Shown in pieces: positions 22,661-35,131 of a stretch of 64,000 nucleotides of DNA; the first letter of the stretch is position 1; each line of letters opens with the position of its first letter. Both the position numbers and the translations under genes were made by a program. Below the pieces are notes generated by a model. The model worked only from the letters and a program-made list of their open reading frames with translations. It was not told the origin of the DNA and did no database searches. The stretch lies in the NCBI GenBank assembly GCA_951804985.1, contig OX638132.1, positions 102,662,026-102,726,025 on the forward strand. The letters run 5' to 3'. The DNA is from Dryomyza anilis (lineage: Eukaryota > Arthropoda > Insecta > Diptera > Dryomyzidae).

Positions 22661-22748
22661 CGAAAAGTGATTCGTCAAAAATTATAGTGACATCTTTTGT
22701 TTACTTGTCCCCGTAATTTCTGACGTTTTTTTGACGAAGCACTTTTCG
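22661..22748. repeat. Hairpin: 21-bp arms, 46-bp loop
   Basis: CGAAAAGTGATTCGTCAAAA at 22661 is mirrored by TTTTGACGAAGCACTTTTCG ending at 22748, 21-bp arms with one mismatch. The loop contains no coding sequence. It is probably the remains of a small inverted-repeat element next to the LINE fragment. Confidence 0.7.
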
Positions 22749-22829
22749 TTTCGTGTTACAAAATAAGAGTAATAGTTATCCCGAATCGGCAATGCCACGT
22801 CATACAGGCACTTTTGAGATTTACTATAT

Positions 22830-24320
22830 TCGATGTCTTTGAAATTTTGCACTCATTCCAAATTGATTACGTTGTGATTGACGGAAGTCACGCTTCGAAC
22901 GTGATGGATGTACGTGCTGTCCAAAGTCTCGGATTCTTACATTGTAACAGCCATGTCCTGCGCATGCCGGAGCGCTGCGAAGAACTTCCTCAACCAAACG
23001 CAGAAAAATCTAGACGTGGGAAATCTGCATCCATTTCCACTCGACTCTCAAACCTTTTTAGACAAAGCACTACTTCTCTCGATGATATAAGCGCGCAGTG
23101 GAACCATATATGCTGATCTCTGCCTATGGCTGGTGATGAAGTGCTTGGATTCCAATGCCCCCTGAGTGGTATAACCAAGAGTGTCATGCGGCCAATGCAG
23201 AGAAGACGCTGCATATAGATCCACCACGAAGTCTATAGCTACGTGAGCTGCGAATTAGCGATACAAAGAGCAGAGAAGGAAAGACCAAAAAAAGAGAGTC
23301 AGAAAGACGTGATGGTAAGAAAGTATGGGGACATGATCTGTCTCAAACATTCTTCGAGAATATAAGACGCATAGGCGGATGTTAAAGGACCGGAGCCTCT
23401 TTCTGTAAAGATGAGAAGGGGAATCTAGTGATGAATATTCAGAGCACAGTGAAAATATAGAGAGATCCGTTCTCTTAACTGCGATGATGATGACAGCAGT
23501 TGCACTGATAGGGAAGTAAATCCGGCAATCCCAGTACTGGATGACGAGGTTGAAATGACGAGGTCAGAACAGCGACTGCTTGGCTGAAAAAATATTGCAG
23601 GTGCTGACGGCCTGCCTGCTGAATTTTATAAAATCGGAAGTGAATAGCTAATAGACAGCACGCACGACATCGTATGCAGAATATGGTCGGATACAAAGTG
23701 GCTGAAACCTCAGTGTACTTTGCTCAATCCTCAGGAAATGGATCCCACAACTACCGGAATATAAAGTTCCATCGAGCGTATTATGTGAAATACTGAAGTA
23801 TATCGTCAACAGACTTATTGAACCATATCAGTGCGGCTTCAGACCTGGCATGTTCACCATAGACCAGATTTTCACCTTGCGCCAATTCCTGGAAATACAC
23901 AAGAAAAACAGATCGACACCTACCACCTATTTGTCGACTATGAAGCCGTCTTCGAGACTCCGATTAGAGATCAACCGGAGCAAATTCGGTATACCTGCGA
24001 AATTTATAAGGATTTGGAGGATGACCCTCAGTGACACTCGTTGTTCAGTGAGAATATGAAAAGAGCTCTCCGATTCATTTGGACAGAAAGCGAATTTTGA
24101 TACCCACAAGTTCTACATTGTGAAGGACTTCGTCTATCTTGGATACAGCACTACCACCAACAAACAATTAAACGGAGAATAACTCTTGCCAACAGGTGCT
24201 ATTTTGGGCTCAGTAGGCTATTGAGATGTAGAGCCCTCTCTCGCCGGACAAAAATAACGCTCAACAAGTCACTTATAATTAGAAAATTTCAAACTACGAC
24301 TCACATGAAAGTAATGCAGA
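22830..24320 (+). mobile_element. Decayed non-LTR retrotransposon (RTE-like LINE) fragment
   Basis: Plus-strand pieces in shifting frames follow the order of an RTE-type ORF. Near 22870 VVIDGSHASNVMDV is the end of the apurinic-type endonuclease; near 22970 LNQTQKNLDVGN and 23070 LDDISAQWNHIC are linker; near 23410 CKDEKGNLV precedes the reverse transcriptase; near 23590 GADGLPAEFYKIGS, 23830 CGFRPGM then FTIDQIFTLRQFLE, and DTYHLFVDYEA are reverse transcriptase motifs; near 24120 VKDFVYLGYSTTTN and 24190 LANRCYF are the C-terminal domain. Many frameshifts and stops, no intact catalytic block, truncated at both ends: a dead copy. The clade name rests on remembered motif style and could be another LINE clade. 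Confidence 0.85.
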
Positions 24321-25028
24321 TGCAGCACTGATACTGCTGCATCTTGTGCCGCCTGGAGCGGGGTGACACACCGCCGGGAAATGCGTAAACCGGGCCATGC
24401 GGCAGCGTAGATGTCAGCGGCGTTGTCTCGTCCGTCATCTTAAGGCGTTACGTCTATTAGCGACAGCAAAATATTTTACAAACTCTATAAGAAAAACTAA
24501 ATTAAGCAGCAGAAGCAACAACTGCAGGCGACGGTCGACAAGCATCTGGTGCCACACGACAAATAGTCGCTGTCACTCCCACAGTAAGCGGTGAATGAAC
24601 CGCTTGTCTGTTTTCTGTGCAGCATTTGAAGGGCTTCCTTTGCATATTGACTGATGTCTGGCTAACGGATGGCATGACCGACATGCCAAAGCACAGCCAC
24701 CTAGTACTGAATGCTGTTATTTTTCATATTTTTTCCAATAACAACAACTACAAAAAAAATATAAACTTGTTTCAAAGGCATTCGTTCAATTGAACTGCAT
24801 CATATAAAATGCTCAAATGCAATAATTATTCAACTGCATCAAACAAAGACAAACGTTTCATGAAATCCCACTGAATGTGTTATCATTGATACCAGTTTTG
24901 TTGTGTTGTATCTTGATTATTCTATATATATTTTAAATTTGCAAGCACAACTAAGTTGTATAAAAAAAATTAACAAATGTTACAAAACTTATTTATGCCC
25001 GTAAAAAACGAATTAATTAGAGCTTAGC
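24321..25028. other. Spacer between LINE remnant and Nup133 3' end
   Basis: The first part (to about 24720) is less AT-rich, with open but unrecognised short frames in several directions; it may be further TE debris. The rest is AT-rich and should contain the Nup133 3' UTR, which reads leftward here. No canonical AATAAA was found close to the stop; ATAAAT/AATAAG-like words occur near 24990. Confidence 0.4.
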
Positions 25029-28000
25029 CTACATATCCATATTCTCATCATCAGCGTCGCCATCTGTCTTTTTGTAGGCATCCGTAATATATTCGTAGGT
25101 CAGCTTCAAGAGGTACAGATAGGACTTGTTGTGTATCAAGTTGCCTAGCTCTGTGGTGTTGATAAAGTCCTCCATGGGCGGCAGGAAACTGTCCATATCG
25201 CCATCTGTAGTGGGGGAAAATGTAAATCATTTGTTTTTTATTAATTATCAAACTTCATTATAGTAATTATCAAGCTTCATTATATTAATTATCAAGCTTT
25301 ATAATGATTAATGAAAATGTTGTTTTATTGATTAATCAAATTGTTGATGATTTAATTGTATTACAGAGATGTTAACAATTCAATTGGCAATATTATAAAT
25401 CAATTAATGACAATTTGTACCTTTAATAACATGGTTAATAAAATAGTTAATTCAGTAATCAGTTAATAAAGATATTGATTTATTAATTATTTAGAAGTTT
25501 GATTGGTTTATTAATTGTATCAATATTATTATATCTTAATTAACGAGATGGATACGCATTAATCTATTTAACTAAATTTTGTTTAATCAATTGATTAGAA
25601 TTTTATTTATTTATTAATTAAATATACCAAAATAATAATTTGATTATTTGATTAATCAATGAATTCATACTTAGTACTATTAACTTTGAGCTCGATAATT
25701 AAATCAAATTAATCAATTAAAAAATATATTGGTTCACTAAATTTGAATTTTTTTTTTTTAATTTATCAATAACTAAGTGTTTTGATTAATTTAATTGATT
25801 TTGATTAATCAATAAATTTATAGAGCAACATTTTGTATAAATCAGCTGAAATATTTGGTTTAATTAATTTTATTAGAATGTCGATAAATTCATTTTTCGA
25901 TTATTTGATTAATCAATGAATTAATAATTTGTTACATTGAGAATATATTTTGTGCCACACAAATTAATAAATTTATTTGGTTACATATTAATCAATGTAG
26001 CAACCTTCTGTTAAATTGATTTGTTAAAAGACTTGCCAATCAGTATTTTGATTAATTCATTTTATTATAATTTATATAATTTTGTGAAAATTTTGATTAT
26101 CCAATTGTTTAAGTTCAATTAATAAGTATTTTAATAAATTTAATTACAATTTTGAGCAATAAATAAATTCGTACTGATTTGCAAGAGTTTGAAGAACCAA
26201 TGAACAGTATTTTGATTAATCAATTTTGATAAAATAAAAATGTTATCGTTAATTTGGTTAATATTAAACAAATATTTGGATTATTCAAATTGTAATTCAA
26301 ATATATTTGCATTCATCAAATGTAGGAATATGATTTAACAACTATTATGATTTGTCACAAAATTTATGAAATAAGAATCAATATTATCAAACAATGATTT
26401 ATCAAAAACGTTATGCTAATTAATTTAATAATGAGTTTAAATAAGTAAATATTGAATTATTATTAATCTCGTAATAAATGTTGATTTATCAAATAATAAA
26501 TGTTGATTCATTACAAAAAATAAACTTGCATTCTTCAAATAAATAATTTTGATTTAATAACAATATCAATTATTTATAAAAAAAATGTTTTGATTAAAGA
26601 AATAATAAATTTATACTTTGAATAATCAAAAATTGTATTTTAATGAAACAAATATGGCATTTTTAAAAATAATCAAACCATTTGAGACGGCAATACTTAA
26701 TACTTTGAGACGGCAATACTAAGTTTTTATTATATTTTTAATAAATTTAATAATAAACCCGAATTGTGATTAATCAATTGCTGTTGATTAATCAAAGATT
26801 TCATTTTTGATTAATCACATAATGAATTTGGATGCATTAAGTAATAAATAATAAATCATTAAAAAACGGATTCATAAATTGAATTTCTTCAAATAAAGAA
26901 TTTTGATTTATCAAATAATATATTTTATAAAAAAATCTTGATTTTATAAAATAATAGATATTGATTAATGAATTGAATTTTAGTGCACCAAAAAGGTATT
27001 TATATTACACAAATATTTATATAAGGCAATTATAGTGCACCAAAAAGGTATTTTTATTACACAAATATTTATATAAGGCAATTATTAACAACGTTTTTAT
27101 TCAATTAATTTATAATCCTGTATTGTGATTAATCAATTCCTGTTGATTAATAAAATATTGCTTTTTGATCACTCATATTTTGATTATTCACATCATTAAT
27201 TTTGATTAATTAAATAATAAAATGTGTTTAATCAACTATTAAATGTTTATTTAATTAAATAATCAATTTGGCTTATTGAAATAAGTGATCAATAAAATAA
27301 TAAAATGTGTTTAAATAAATAATAAATGTGGATTGAATAAAATAATTAATAAGGATTATACAATTTAGATTAATTAAATAATTTATTTTGATTAATCAAA
27401 AATTGTATTTTTTTAAATACTGAATCGTGATTAATCAATGTTTGGATATTTATATTAATCACTTAATCAGCATTTTAGCTATATATTATTTTGTTTCATA
27501 AATTCAGCATTAATTTGATTAATCAATATATCATGATTTATCACTCAATGAAGCTGTTTATATGTAATATCATTTTTATAACATGGTAACATACCCATCA
27601 AATGACACACTTCAATTAATTTGAAAAACAGCAAATTTTGCAGATAATCAACGGCTCCATTCATATCGTACTCAGTCCAGTTATCACGCAAAATGGCTGC
27701 GCACCAGATTTTCTGACGCGCCTCGTATGGCTCCTCCATATAATGTAGCAGTTCGAGGGCTCGACGGAAGTCACACTCGTTGGCGGTCTCGTTTTCCTCG
27801 GCAATAAAAAGCTGAAACATGCAAATTTAATTATTTATAAATCGAAATCTGTTTAGATTTAATCAACATTATTTTTAATATTTTTTTACATTAAAATTTT
27901 AAAACAAAAATTATAGTAATTGGCTCAAATAATTCAGATTATTGTTCAAGTTACCAAAAAAGGAAACCGAAATATGTGAATAAAACGAAACAGTATCCTT

Positions 28001-31000
28001 ATTGAGTTTGATTTCAATTTCTGGCTTTAATTTTTTAAAAATATTAATATTTGAAGCTCTCACTCACATTTATAATTTCATCGATTTTCAACACCTTCTG
28101 GTTATCCACATCATAGCTAAACACTGTCAACAGATGTTCGCTCAGTTGCTCCTGATATGCGACCACACTCAGTTCAGCGTTGATCTTCTCCACCTGCATC
28201 GTTAGATCGGAATCGGCGGCGGCAAATGCAGCCAGCTTTGCCAGCGACAGCATCGACTACAAATTCAATAAACATTTTATGTAATAACTACAAATGTCTT
28301 AAACAATTAAAAAATAAAACAACCTTTTTTCGTTGCACAAATTCCGTTTCACTTTGCGCTAGTTGAAAAAGTATTTTTGCTGCACGCTCAAAATCGCCAT
28401 TGAACACCAGCTGTATCCAGCCAAGCGTCGGATGATCGCGCATGAATTGCGACAAAGCCGCCTGGTTGCCCTTGAAGCGCTCAAACACCTCACCCTGCCG
28501 ATTCTGTCGCAAATGCCAGTTGATGGCAAATTGCGAAAAGTCAAACTCTTCGTATTTGCGAATGTAGCTGTCGAGACGATCCTGGTTTTTCGTTTCGTCG
28601 CAAATCACTACCAGACTCTGAAAGTCCAGATATTTTTCTGCCAGTTTGGCGGCGAATTCGTATTGAGCGTCGTCAACTATGGGAAAAAAGCAACAACTGA
28701 AATAAGCCGTAACAAAAATGAAAATTGTTCTTTTACTTACTCAGCACTGTAATCAGCGCGCGTCGTTGCGACTCAAACTGCTGCAACATCACATTGTACT
28801 TCTCGCTGTCCTTGATGCTGTCCAAGTAATTCTTGCGACCATCCAGTATAAAGTCCATGATTTCCAAAATTTGCTGATACAATTTCTGGCGCAATTCCGC
28901 ATCTGCACCCGCGCGCGCACCATATTTAACGGCGCAATCGACGAAACGCGACAGCGCATCGCGTATGCCAACACTGCCCGACATTGCTGTCCATGGCACG
29001 TACTCGTAGAGGTCTTGTTTGTCCGCGGGCAATGTGTAAATGGCGGCATTTTGTTCGCGGAAGGCGAGTACCTCCTGCAAAATGCCCAACACGATGCCAT
29101 TGATGTCGACAATAAAGGCAGCCACCGATGCGCTCTGATGTTGTTGCTCAATCTTGTTATCCAGCGCATCGCTGAGACCCTGAAAGAAATCCTGAAACTT
29201 GCAGACGCGCACATAGAACAGATCCTGTGCGGTGAGGTTGCCGTAAGGCGTCTCTTGCCAGGAGGCGACAACACAGCTGATGGCATCATCTATGAGTTTG
29301 GGATATCTAAATTAAGAAAAATAAAACAAGAGTAAATATAAAATATTTCCACTATTATTTAAATTAATAAAACTAGCATCAAATGGCTGGTACCACTTAC
29401 TTGTTCTGTATGGTTTTGAGTGCGGTGGATGCCACTATTTTCTCGTTTATGTCCGCGAGCACATAGCAGGTTGGTTTCAGCAGGCTTCCGCCGCTGCTAG
29501 GCACTGCTGTCAGCTATAAAGAAGCCCAGCACATTAGCATAAAATAGAACTGCATAGCATTAAAAAAAACCTACCTTGTCCCAAAGACCCGTCGCATGTA
29601 GAAATTCAATAAAGTGACGCAACGCTATATTTTTCTCACGCAATTGTGTAATGATCTGCATAGACGAGGAACTGCCCAGCGCATGCCGATTCGCAGGAGT
29701 CTCATCCCAGAGTTGCTCCCAGCGCGGATCAGCGGCAGGAATATCTTCAGCGAGATCCTCGGCAATTGAAATGACGATTCTTCAAATGTATTCAAATAAT
29801 TAATAAATTAATAAATTAATAAATTAATAAATTAATAAATTAATAAATTAATAAATTAATAAATTAATAAATTAATAAATTAATAAATTAATAAATTAAT
29901 AAATTAATAAATTAATAAATTAATAAATTAATAAATTAATAAATTAATAAATTAATAAATTAATAAATTAATAAATTAATAAATTAATAAATTAATAAAT
30001 TAATAAATTAATAAATTAATAAATTAATAAATTAATAAATTAATAAATTAATAAATTAATAAATTAATAAATTAATAAATTAATAAATTAATAAATTAAT
30101 AAATTAATAAATTAATAAATTAATAAATTAATAAATTAATAAATTAATAAATTAATAAATTAATAAATTAATAAATTAATAAATTAATAAATTAATAAAT
30201 TAATAAATTAATAAATTAATAAATTAATAAATTAATAAATTAATAAATTAATAAATTAATAAATTAATAAATTAATAAATTAATAAATTAATAAATTAAT
30301 AAATTAATAAATTAATAAATTAATAAATTAATAAATTAATAAATTAATAAATTAATAAATTAATAAATTAATAAATTAATAAATTAATAAATTAATAAAT
30401 TAATAAATTAATAAATTAATAAATTAATAAATTAATAAATTAATAAATTAATAAATTAATAAATTAATAAATTAATAAATTAATAAATTAATAAATTAAT
30501 AAATTAATAAATTAATAAATTAATAAATTAATAAATTAATAAATTAATAAATTAATAAATTAATAAATTAATAAATTAATAAATTAATAAATTAATAAAT
30601 TAATAAATTAATAAATTAATAAATTAATAAATTAATAAATTAATAAATTAATAAATTAATAAATTAATAAATTAATAAATTAATAAATTAATAAATTAAT
30701 AAATTAATAAATTAATAAATTAATAAATTAATAAATTAATAAATTAATAAATTAATAAATTAATAAATTAATAAATTAATAAATTAATAAATTAATAAAT
30801 TAATAAATTAATAAATTAATAAATTAATAAATTAATAAATTAATAAATTAATAAATTAATAAATTAATAAATTAATAAATTAATAAATTAATAAATTAAT
30901 AAATTAATAAATTAATAAATTAATAAATTAATAAATTAATAAATTAATAAATTAATAAATTAATAAATTAATAAATTAATAAATTAATAAATTAATAAAT

Positions 31001-34000
31001 TAATAAATTAATAAATTAATAAATTAATAAATTAATAAATTAATAAATTAATAAATTAATAAATTAATAAATTAATAAATTAATAAATTAATAAATTAAT
31101 AAATTAATAAATTAATAAATTAATAAATTAATAAATTAATAAATTAATAAATTAATAAATTAATAAATTAATAAATTAATAAATTAATAAATTAATAAAT
31201 TAATAAATTAATAAATTAATAAATTAATAAATTAATAAATTAATAAATTAATAAATTAATAAATTAATAAATTAATAAATTAATAAATTAATAAATTAAT
31301 AAATTAATAAATTAATAAATTAATAAATTAATAAATTAATAAATTAATAAATTAATAAATTAATAAATTAATAAATTAATAAATTAATAAATTAATAAAT
31401 TAATAAATTAATAAATTAATAAATTAATAAATTAATAAATTAATAAATTAATAAATTAATAAATTAATAAATTAATAAATTAATAAATTAATAAATTAAT
31501 AAATTAATAAATTAATAAATTAATAAATTAATAAATTAATAAATTAATAAATTAATAAATTAATAAATTAATAAATTAATAAATTAATAAATTAATAAAT
31601 TAATAAATTAATAAATTAATAAATTAATAAATTAATAAATTAATAAATTAATAAATTAATAAATTAATAAATTAATAAATTAATAAATTAATAAATTAAT
31701 AAATTAATAAATTAATAAATTAATAAATTAATAAATTAATAAATTAATAAATTAATAAATTAATAAATTAATAAATTAATAAATTAATAAATTAATAAAT
31801 TAATAAATTAATAAATTAATAAATTAATAAATTAATAAATTAATAAATTAATAAATTAATAAATTAATAAATTAATAAATTAATAAAATTATCTGCGAGC
31901 CTTACCTATCCAGCTGCGCGGCATCTGCCATCAGTCCCGACGTCTGCGGCTCCGCAATGTTGCGCAACAAATCGCTCAGTATGTTGTTGCACATGTTGTT
32001 GTTGCGCTTGAGGCGATACACAAACGCCGCCTTCAGTTGACTCACCTCATCCTTGAATTCATTGTAAATGCTGTCCGGATCCAGTTCAAACAGATACAGA
32101 TTGCTTTCGTTGACGCCCAGCGAGGAGCCGCCGAGTGTTTGATCTCGCAGCGTATTGTCCGCCTGTAGCGTATATGAATCTGCAGCTGCTGTGGTCTGCA
32201 TTGAGTTGTTGAGCAGTTCTGCGCTGTCGAAGTCCGCTGGCGAGACGCAAATCAGTCCGTGTGTGCGACTGAAAAACAGCGGAATGTGACCGCAGACGGC
32301 GGCGCTTAGTATGCGATCGTCCTGCTGATGAAACTCAATTTTTTCGGCATCCATTTCGCTGATTGTGTTGTGTGACATGTTCAACGGATAGATTAGACGA
32401 TCGTTGTAGAGGTAGAGTGATGAGCGACAGATGACAAAGCGATACATGAGACAATCCTGTTCAGTGCCGGCGCTGAAGAAGTTTGTGAGTTTGAGTGGCG
32501 CAAAATGCGTTATTTGCATGGCATCGGTAGCGGCATTTAGAGTGACTGTTGATGATGAAGAAACAAAGAAAATGTAGAAATTTCATAAGTCAAACACATA
32601 ACGAAGAACTTACCCATGGCGTAATGCATTTGCGGTGTGTGAATCGTGTTGACGGCACCTGCCAGCACGTATAACTTGCCCTCAAAGTTGTGCATGTCGA
32701 GCAGATATAATTCGACATCAATGCTGTCCGCTGCAAGGAGCATAAATGTTGATTAAAAAAATAAATATTAAATTTTGATACTTTTTAAAAGTTAGAAATT
32801 CAAATAAAACGTTATACAAAAATAATATTTATATGGACTTCATTTGTGTGTGCATATTTTTACTACATATCAATGTTTTATGAACAAAAAAAATCAAAGC
32901 GAAATTTTAGGGTATTTTCAGTTACTTTTTAAGTTACACTTTAAAAAAATAATTTTCCAAAAAACTTTAACACTTTTTCTTCTTATTATCAAAGCAAATT
33001 TTTGAATATAAAAAGAAATTTCAATATTATAATTATTTTACAGGATATTTGGACTTGGAATTTGAATTCAAAAACACAATTTTTTTATCACTTTCAACGA
33101 AAAAAAAACTTTCAACGCTATTTATATTGTCAAGTCTAATTTTAGTATAAAAAGGAATGCCATTATTTAGAAGATATTCCTATGAGATGCCTATATGAAA
33201 AATCGTCACCAATATAAAAAAAGATATAAAAGAATTTTAAAAACAAAATATTTGATATATACAAACCTCTACCACTCCAGAACTTCTGATGGAACTCCTC
33301 ACGTATCTTGCGTATTATTTCAGCATCCTCGTATAGTAGCTGCTCGACGCTGCCATTGTTCGCAATGCGCCAACGCTGCAGCCAGCGGTCCGCCAGCACA
33401 GTAACTACTGCGCTGCCTTGCTCAGTGGCGCTGCGTTCGCACTGCACACTGACGAGTTTCTGCAAAAATTCAATTATAATTTTTCAACTAATAAAATATA
33501 CCGATTTTACATTTTCCTTGTCGTTACTGTTATTCATGCCAATTATAATGGAGGCGAACTTCTTGCCAATGCCACCCAGAAAGCCCGACGGCTGCCTTAT
33601 AGTCTTGTGCTGCAACACATTCCGCCCATTGACGAGCTGCAGCTGTAGAAACACCAAACTACAGGTGGTGGTGACCAAAAGATATCCCTGCTGTGGCGGC
33701 ACCTCACGTAGCTGATCAAATTCCTGACCATCCAAGATGCCATTGACATCCACTGAGGAACCATCGTGTGCAATCGAGGGCCAGTAACGCACATCGCCTG
33801 TGGGTGAGACCGCCAGACAGGAGGCCATTTGCTGACCGTCACACAGAAAGACGCTAATCAAGGATGCCTTGTGCCCAATATCGCAATGCGGCAGTGTAAG
33901 TTCGCGGCACTGTGCCATGGCGCCACGACGCTGCGGCGTGCGTACCAGATCCTTAGCACGTGGCGGCGAGTTAGGGCCGCCGGCACGCGTATCCTTGTAC

Positions 34001-34508
34001 TGCCAGATGAGCAGGCGGCGTCCATGTACCACCTAGAGCAAACATAATATTAGTATTAACAGCTATTAACGAAATACAAAAAGAAATAACCAACCCAAGC
34101 CCAGCCATTTTGCGCACAGGTTACAGAAACGCTCTGGTTCTTCTCGTTGAAGGTCAGCGCCTCGTTGACCAACACCGGCAGCTGAAACCCATAGCTTTCG
34201 ACCACATTATAGTCAGAACGTATGCCGGCTATCGACTGATTCGAGCGTCCGGAGACGCTGAAGCGACTGGAATTGTTAACAATATTAATTGTGAAAGAAA
34301 AACATTAGGCCACAACCTACCTTTGGCCACCAGCAGCTGTTGACTTCTTGAAACTGCTGCCCAGCGATGGTCCCGCGTTGATGCCGCCATGAAAAGATTT
34401 GCGTCCCGTGGTCGAAAATGAACTAGCGGAACTTTGGCGCGTGCGTGTTCCGCCGAATGAGGGTCGCCCAGCGCCACCATACATTTGATTGTGTAGACTT
34501 TTGTCCAT
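25029..34508 (-). CDS. Nup133: Nuclear pore scaffold protein Nup133
   Basis: Complete gene, 13 exons, 1216 residues (fly and human proteins are roughly 1150-1200). Exons from the ATG: 34508-34321, 34266-34095, 34032-33511, 33459-33267, 32730-32614, 32545-31906, 29779-29575, 29513-29401, 29306-28741, 28676-28324, 28256-28068, 27811-27595, 25204-25029; every junction is GT-AG and phases close. Nup133 belongs to the Nup107-160 Y-complex and contributes to pore assembly. After a Ser/Gly-rich disordered N-terminus (about 1-75), SYGFQLPVLVNEALTF begins the seven-bladed beta-propeller, with GRRLLIWQYK, VRYWPSIAHD and LADRWLQRWRI as blade strands; the alpha-helical solenoid starts near 480 and runs to the acidic end DDENMDM. 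The propeller of the vertebrate orthologue has a membrane-curvature-sensing loop; I could not assess it here. Intron 6 (29780-31905) is a pure 8-bp array and intron 12 (25205-27594) a TTGATTAATCAA-rich region. Confidence 0.95.
25205..27594. repeat. Nup133 intron 12: TTGATTAATCAA-rich degenerate repeat
   Basis: The 2.4 kb intron is over 80% A+T by eye and filled with short variants of TTGATTAATCAA and ATTAATAAATT spaced irregularly. TTGATTAATCAA is a perfect palindrome and recurs many times in exact or one-off form (near 25796, 26765, 26781, 27125, 27395). It also contains a 52-bp tandem duplication (26981-27084) and two copies of ACTTTGAGACGGCAATACTTA-like sequence near 26690-26720. Confidence 0.7.
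26981..27084. repeat. 52-bp direct tandem duplication inside Nup133 intron 12
   Basis: The block beginning TAGTGCACCAAAAAGGTATT and ending ATATAAGGCAATTA occurs twice head-to-tail (26981 and 27033) with one base difference (TATAT against TTTAT). Recent local duplication. Confidence 0.85.
29798..31887. repeat. Perfect 8-bp satellite array, (TAATAAAT) x about 261
   Basis: From 29798 to 31887 (2090 bp) the sequence is an uninterrupted array of the octamer TAATAAAT with no visible substitution, insertion or deletion; the 120-bp pattern of 15 units repeats line after line. It fills all but about 36 bp of Nup133 intron 6: the acceptor is 18 bp from the left edge and the donor 18 bp from the right edge. 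On the plus strand each unit contains AATAAA. On the transcribed strand each unit reads ATTTATTA, so the pre-mRNA contains the AU-rich pentamer AUUUA about 261 times. The copy number depends on the assembly being correct. Confidence 0.97.
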
Positions 34509-34857
34509 TTCAATTGTTGAAGGTTTTAGTTTTATTGAAAAATAATGTAATAATTAAAAAATTTAAACAAATAACAAAACAGAACGACGGCACGCGAAAC
34601 GAAATATTCGTATATGAGCGGGTTTTCGCAATGCGTTTTGTGCTGACATTCGGTGTTGGGAAGTGTTGCAAATTTTATCAGTGTTGGTGTTGCACATTTT
34701 TACACAAAAATTCAGCAATTCCGCGGTTCTTCTAACGTTTTTATTTCACAATTCCGCGGTACTTCTGACGTTTTCTTAACACTTACTGCAACCCTGGAAT
34801 TTAATGCAACTCTGCAATGTACTGACTGATACCAACAGCTGTTCGATTGGACGTATA

Positions 34858-35119
34858 CAGTGTTGCATAAGTGCGTACTTTCGTACTATTTAGAGTACGT
34901 TTTTATTTTGAAAGTACGAAATACTTAGCAGTGCTTACTGAGTACTTTTTTTTTTTTTTTTAATTTGGTAGTATGTTTTTGTTTAGAAGTACGAAAATAT
35001 TTTGAGGGACCTTTTTTTTTGGTCGTCAATTTTTATCCGATGGGAAAATTTTGTACATTTTGAATCTGATTTAAAAATTTTGTACCTTTTGAAAATTTTC
35101 CGTCTGTCCTTTTTTTTTT
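34858..35119. mobile_element. Probable insertion flanked by an 11-bp direct repeat
   Basis: TTGGACGTATA occurs at 34847-34857 and again at 35120-35130, directly bracketing about 262 bp. That interval begins CAGTGTTGCATAAGTGCGTA, like the CAGTGTTGC-type ends of some hAT elements, and ends in a T-run. Removing it rejoins GATTGGACGTATA to GAATCGAATC. A clear matching inverted end is not visible on the right, so the type of element is undecided. It is also unusual for its repeated TACTTTCGTACT/AGTACGTTT dyads. Confidence 0.5.
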
Positions 35120-35131
35120 TTGGACGTATAG

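Noticed and set aside
24397..24684. Short frames on both strands in a less AT-rich patch
   Set aside because: Probably TE debris following the LINE; no recognisable motif on either strand.
28718..29335. 205-codon plus-strand frame
   Set aside because: Antisense shadow of Nup133 exon 9, whose minus-strand reading fits the protein and its splice phases.
29798..31887. CRISPR-like or centromeric satellite reading of the octamer array
   Set aside because: Unit is 8 bp without spacers, inside a spliced intron; it is a simple satellite.
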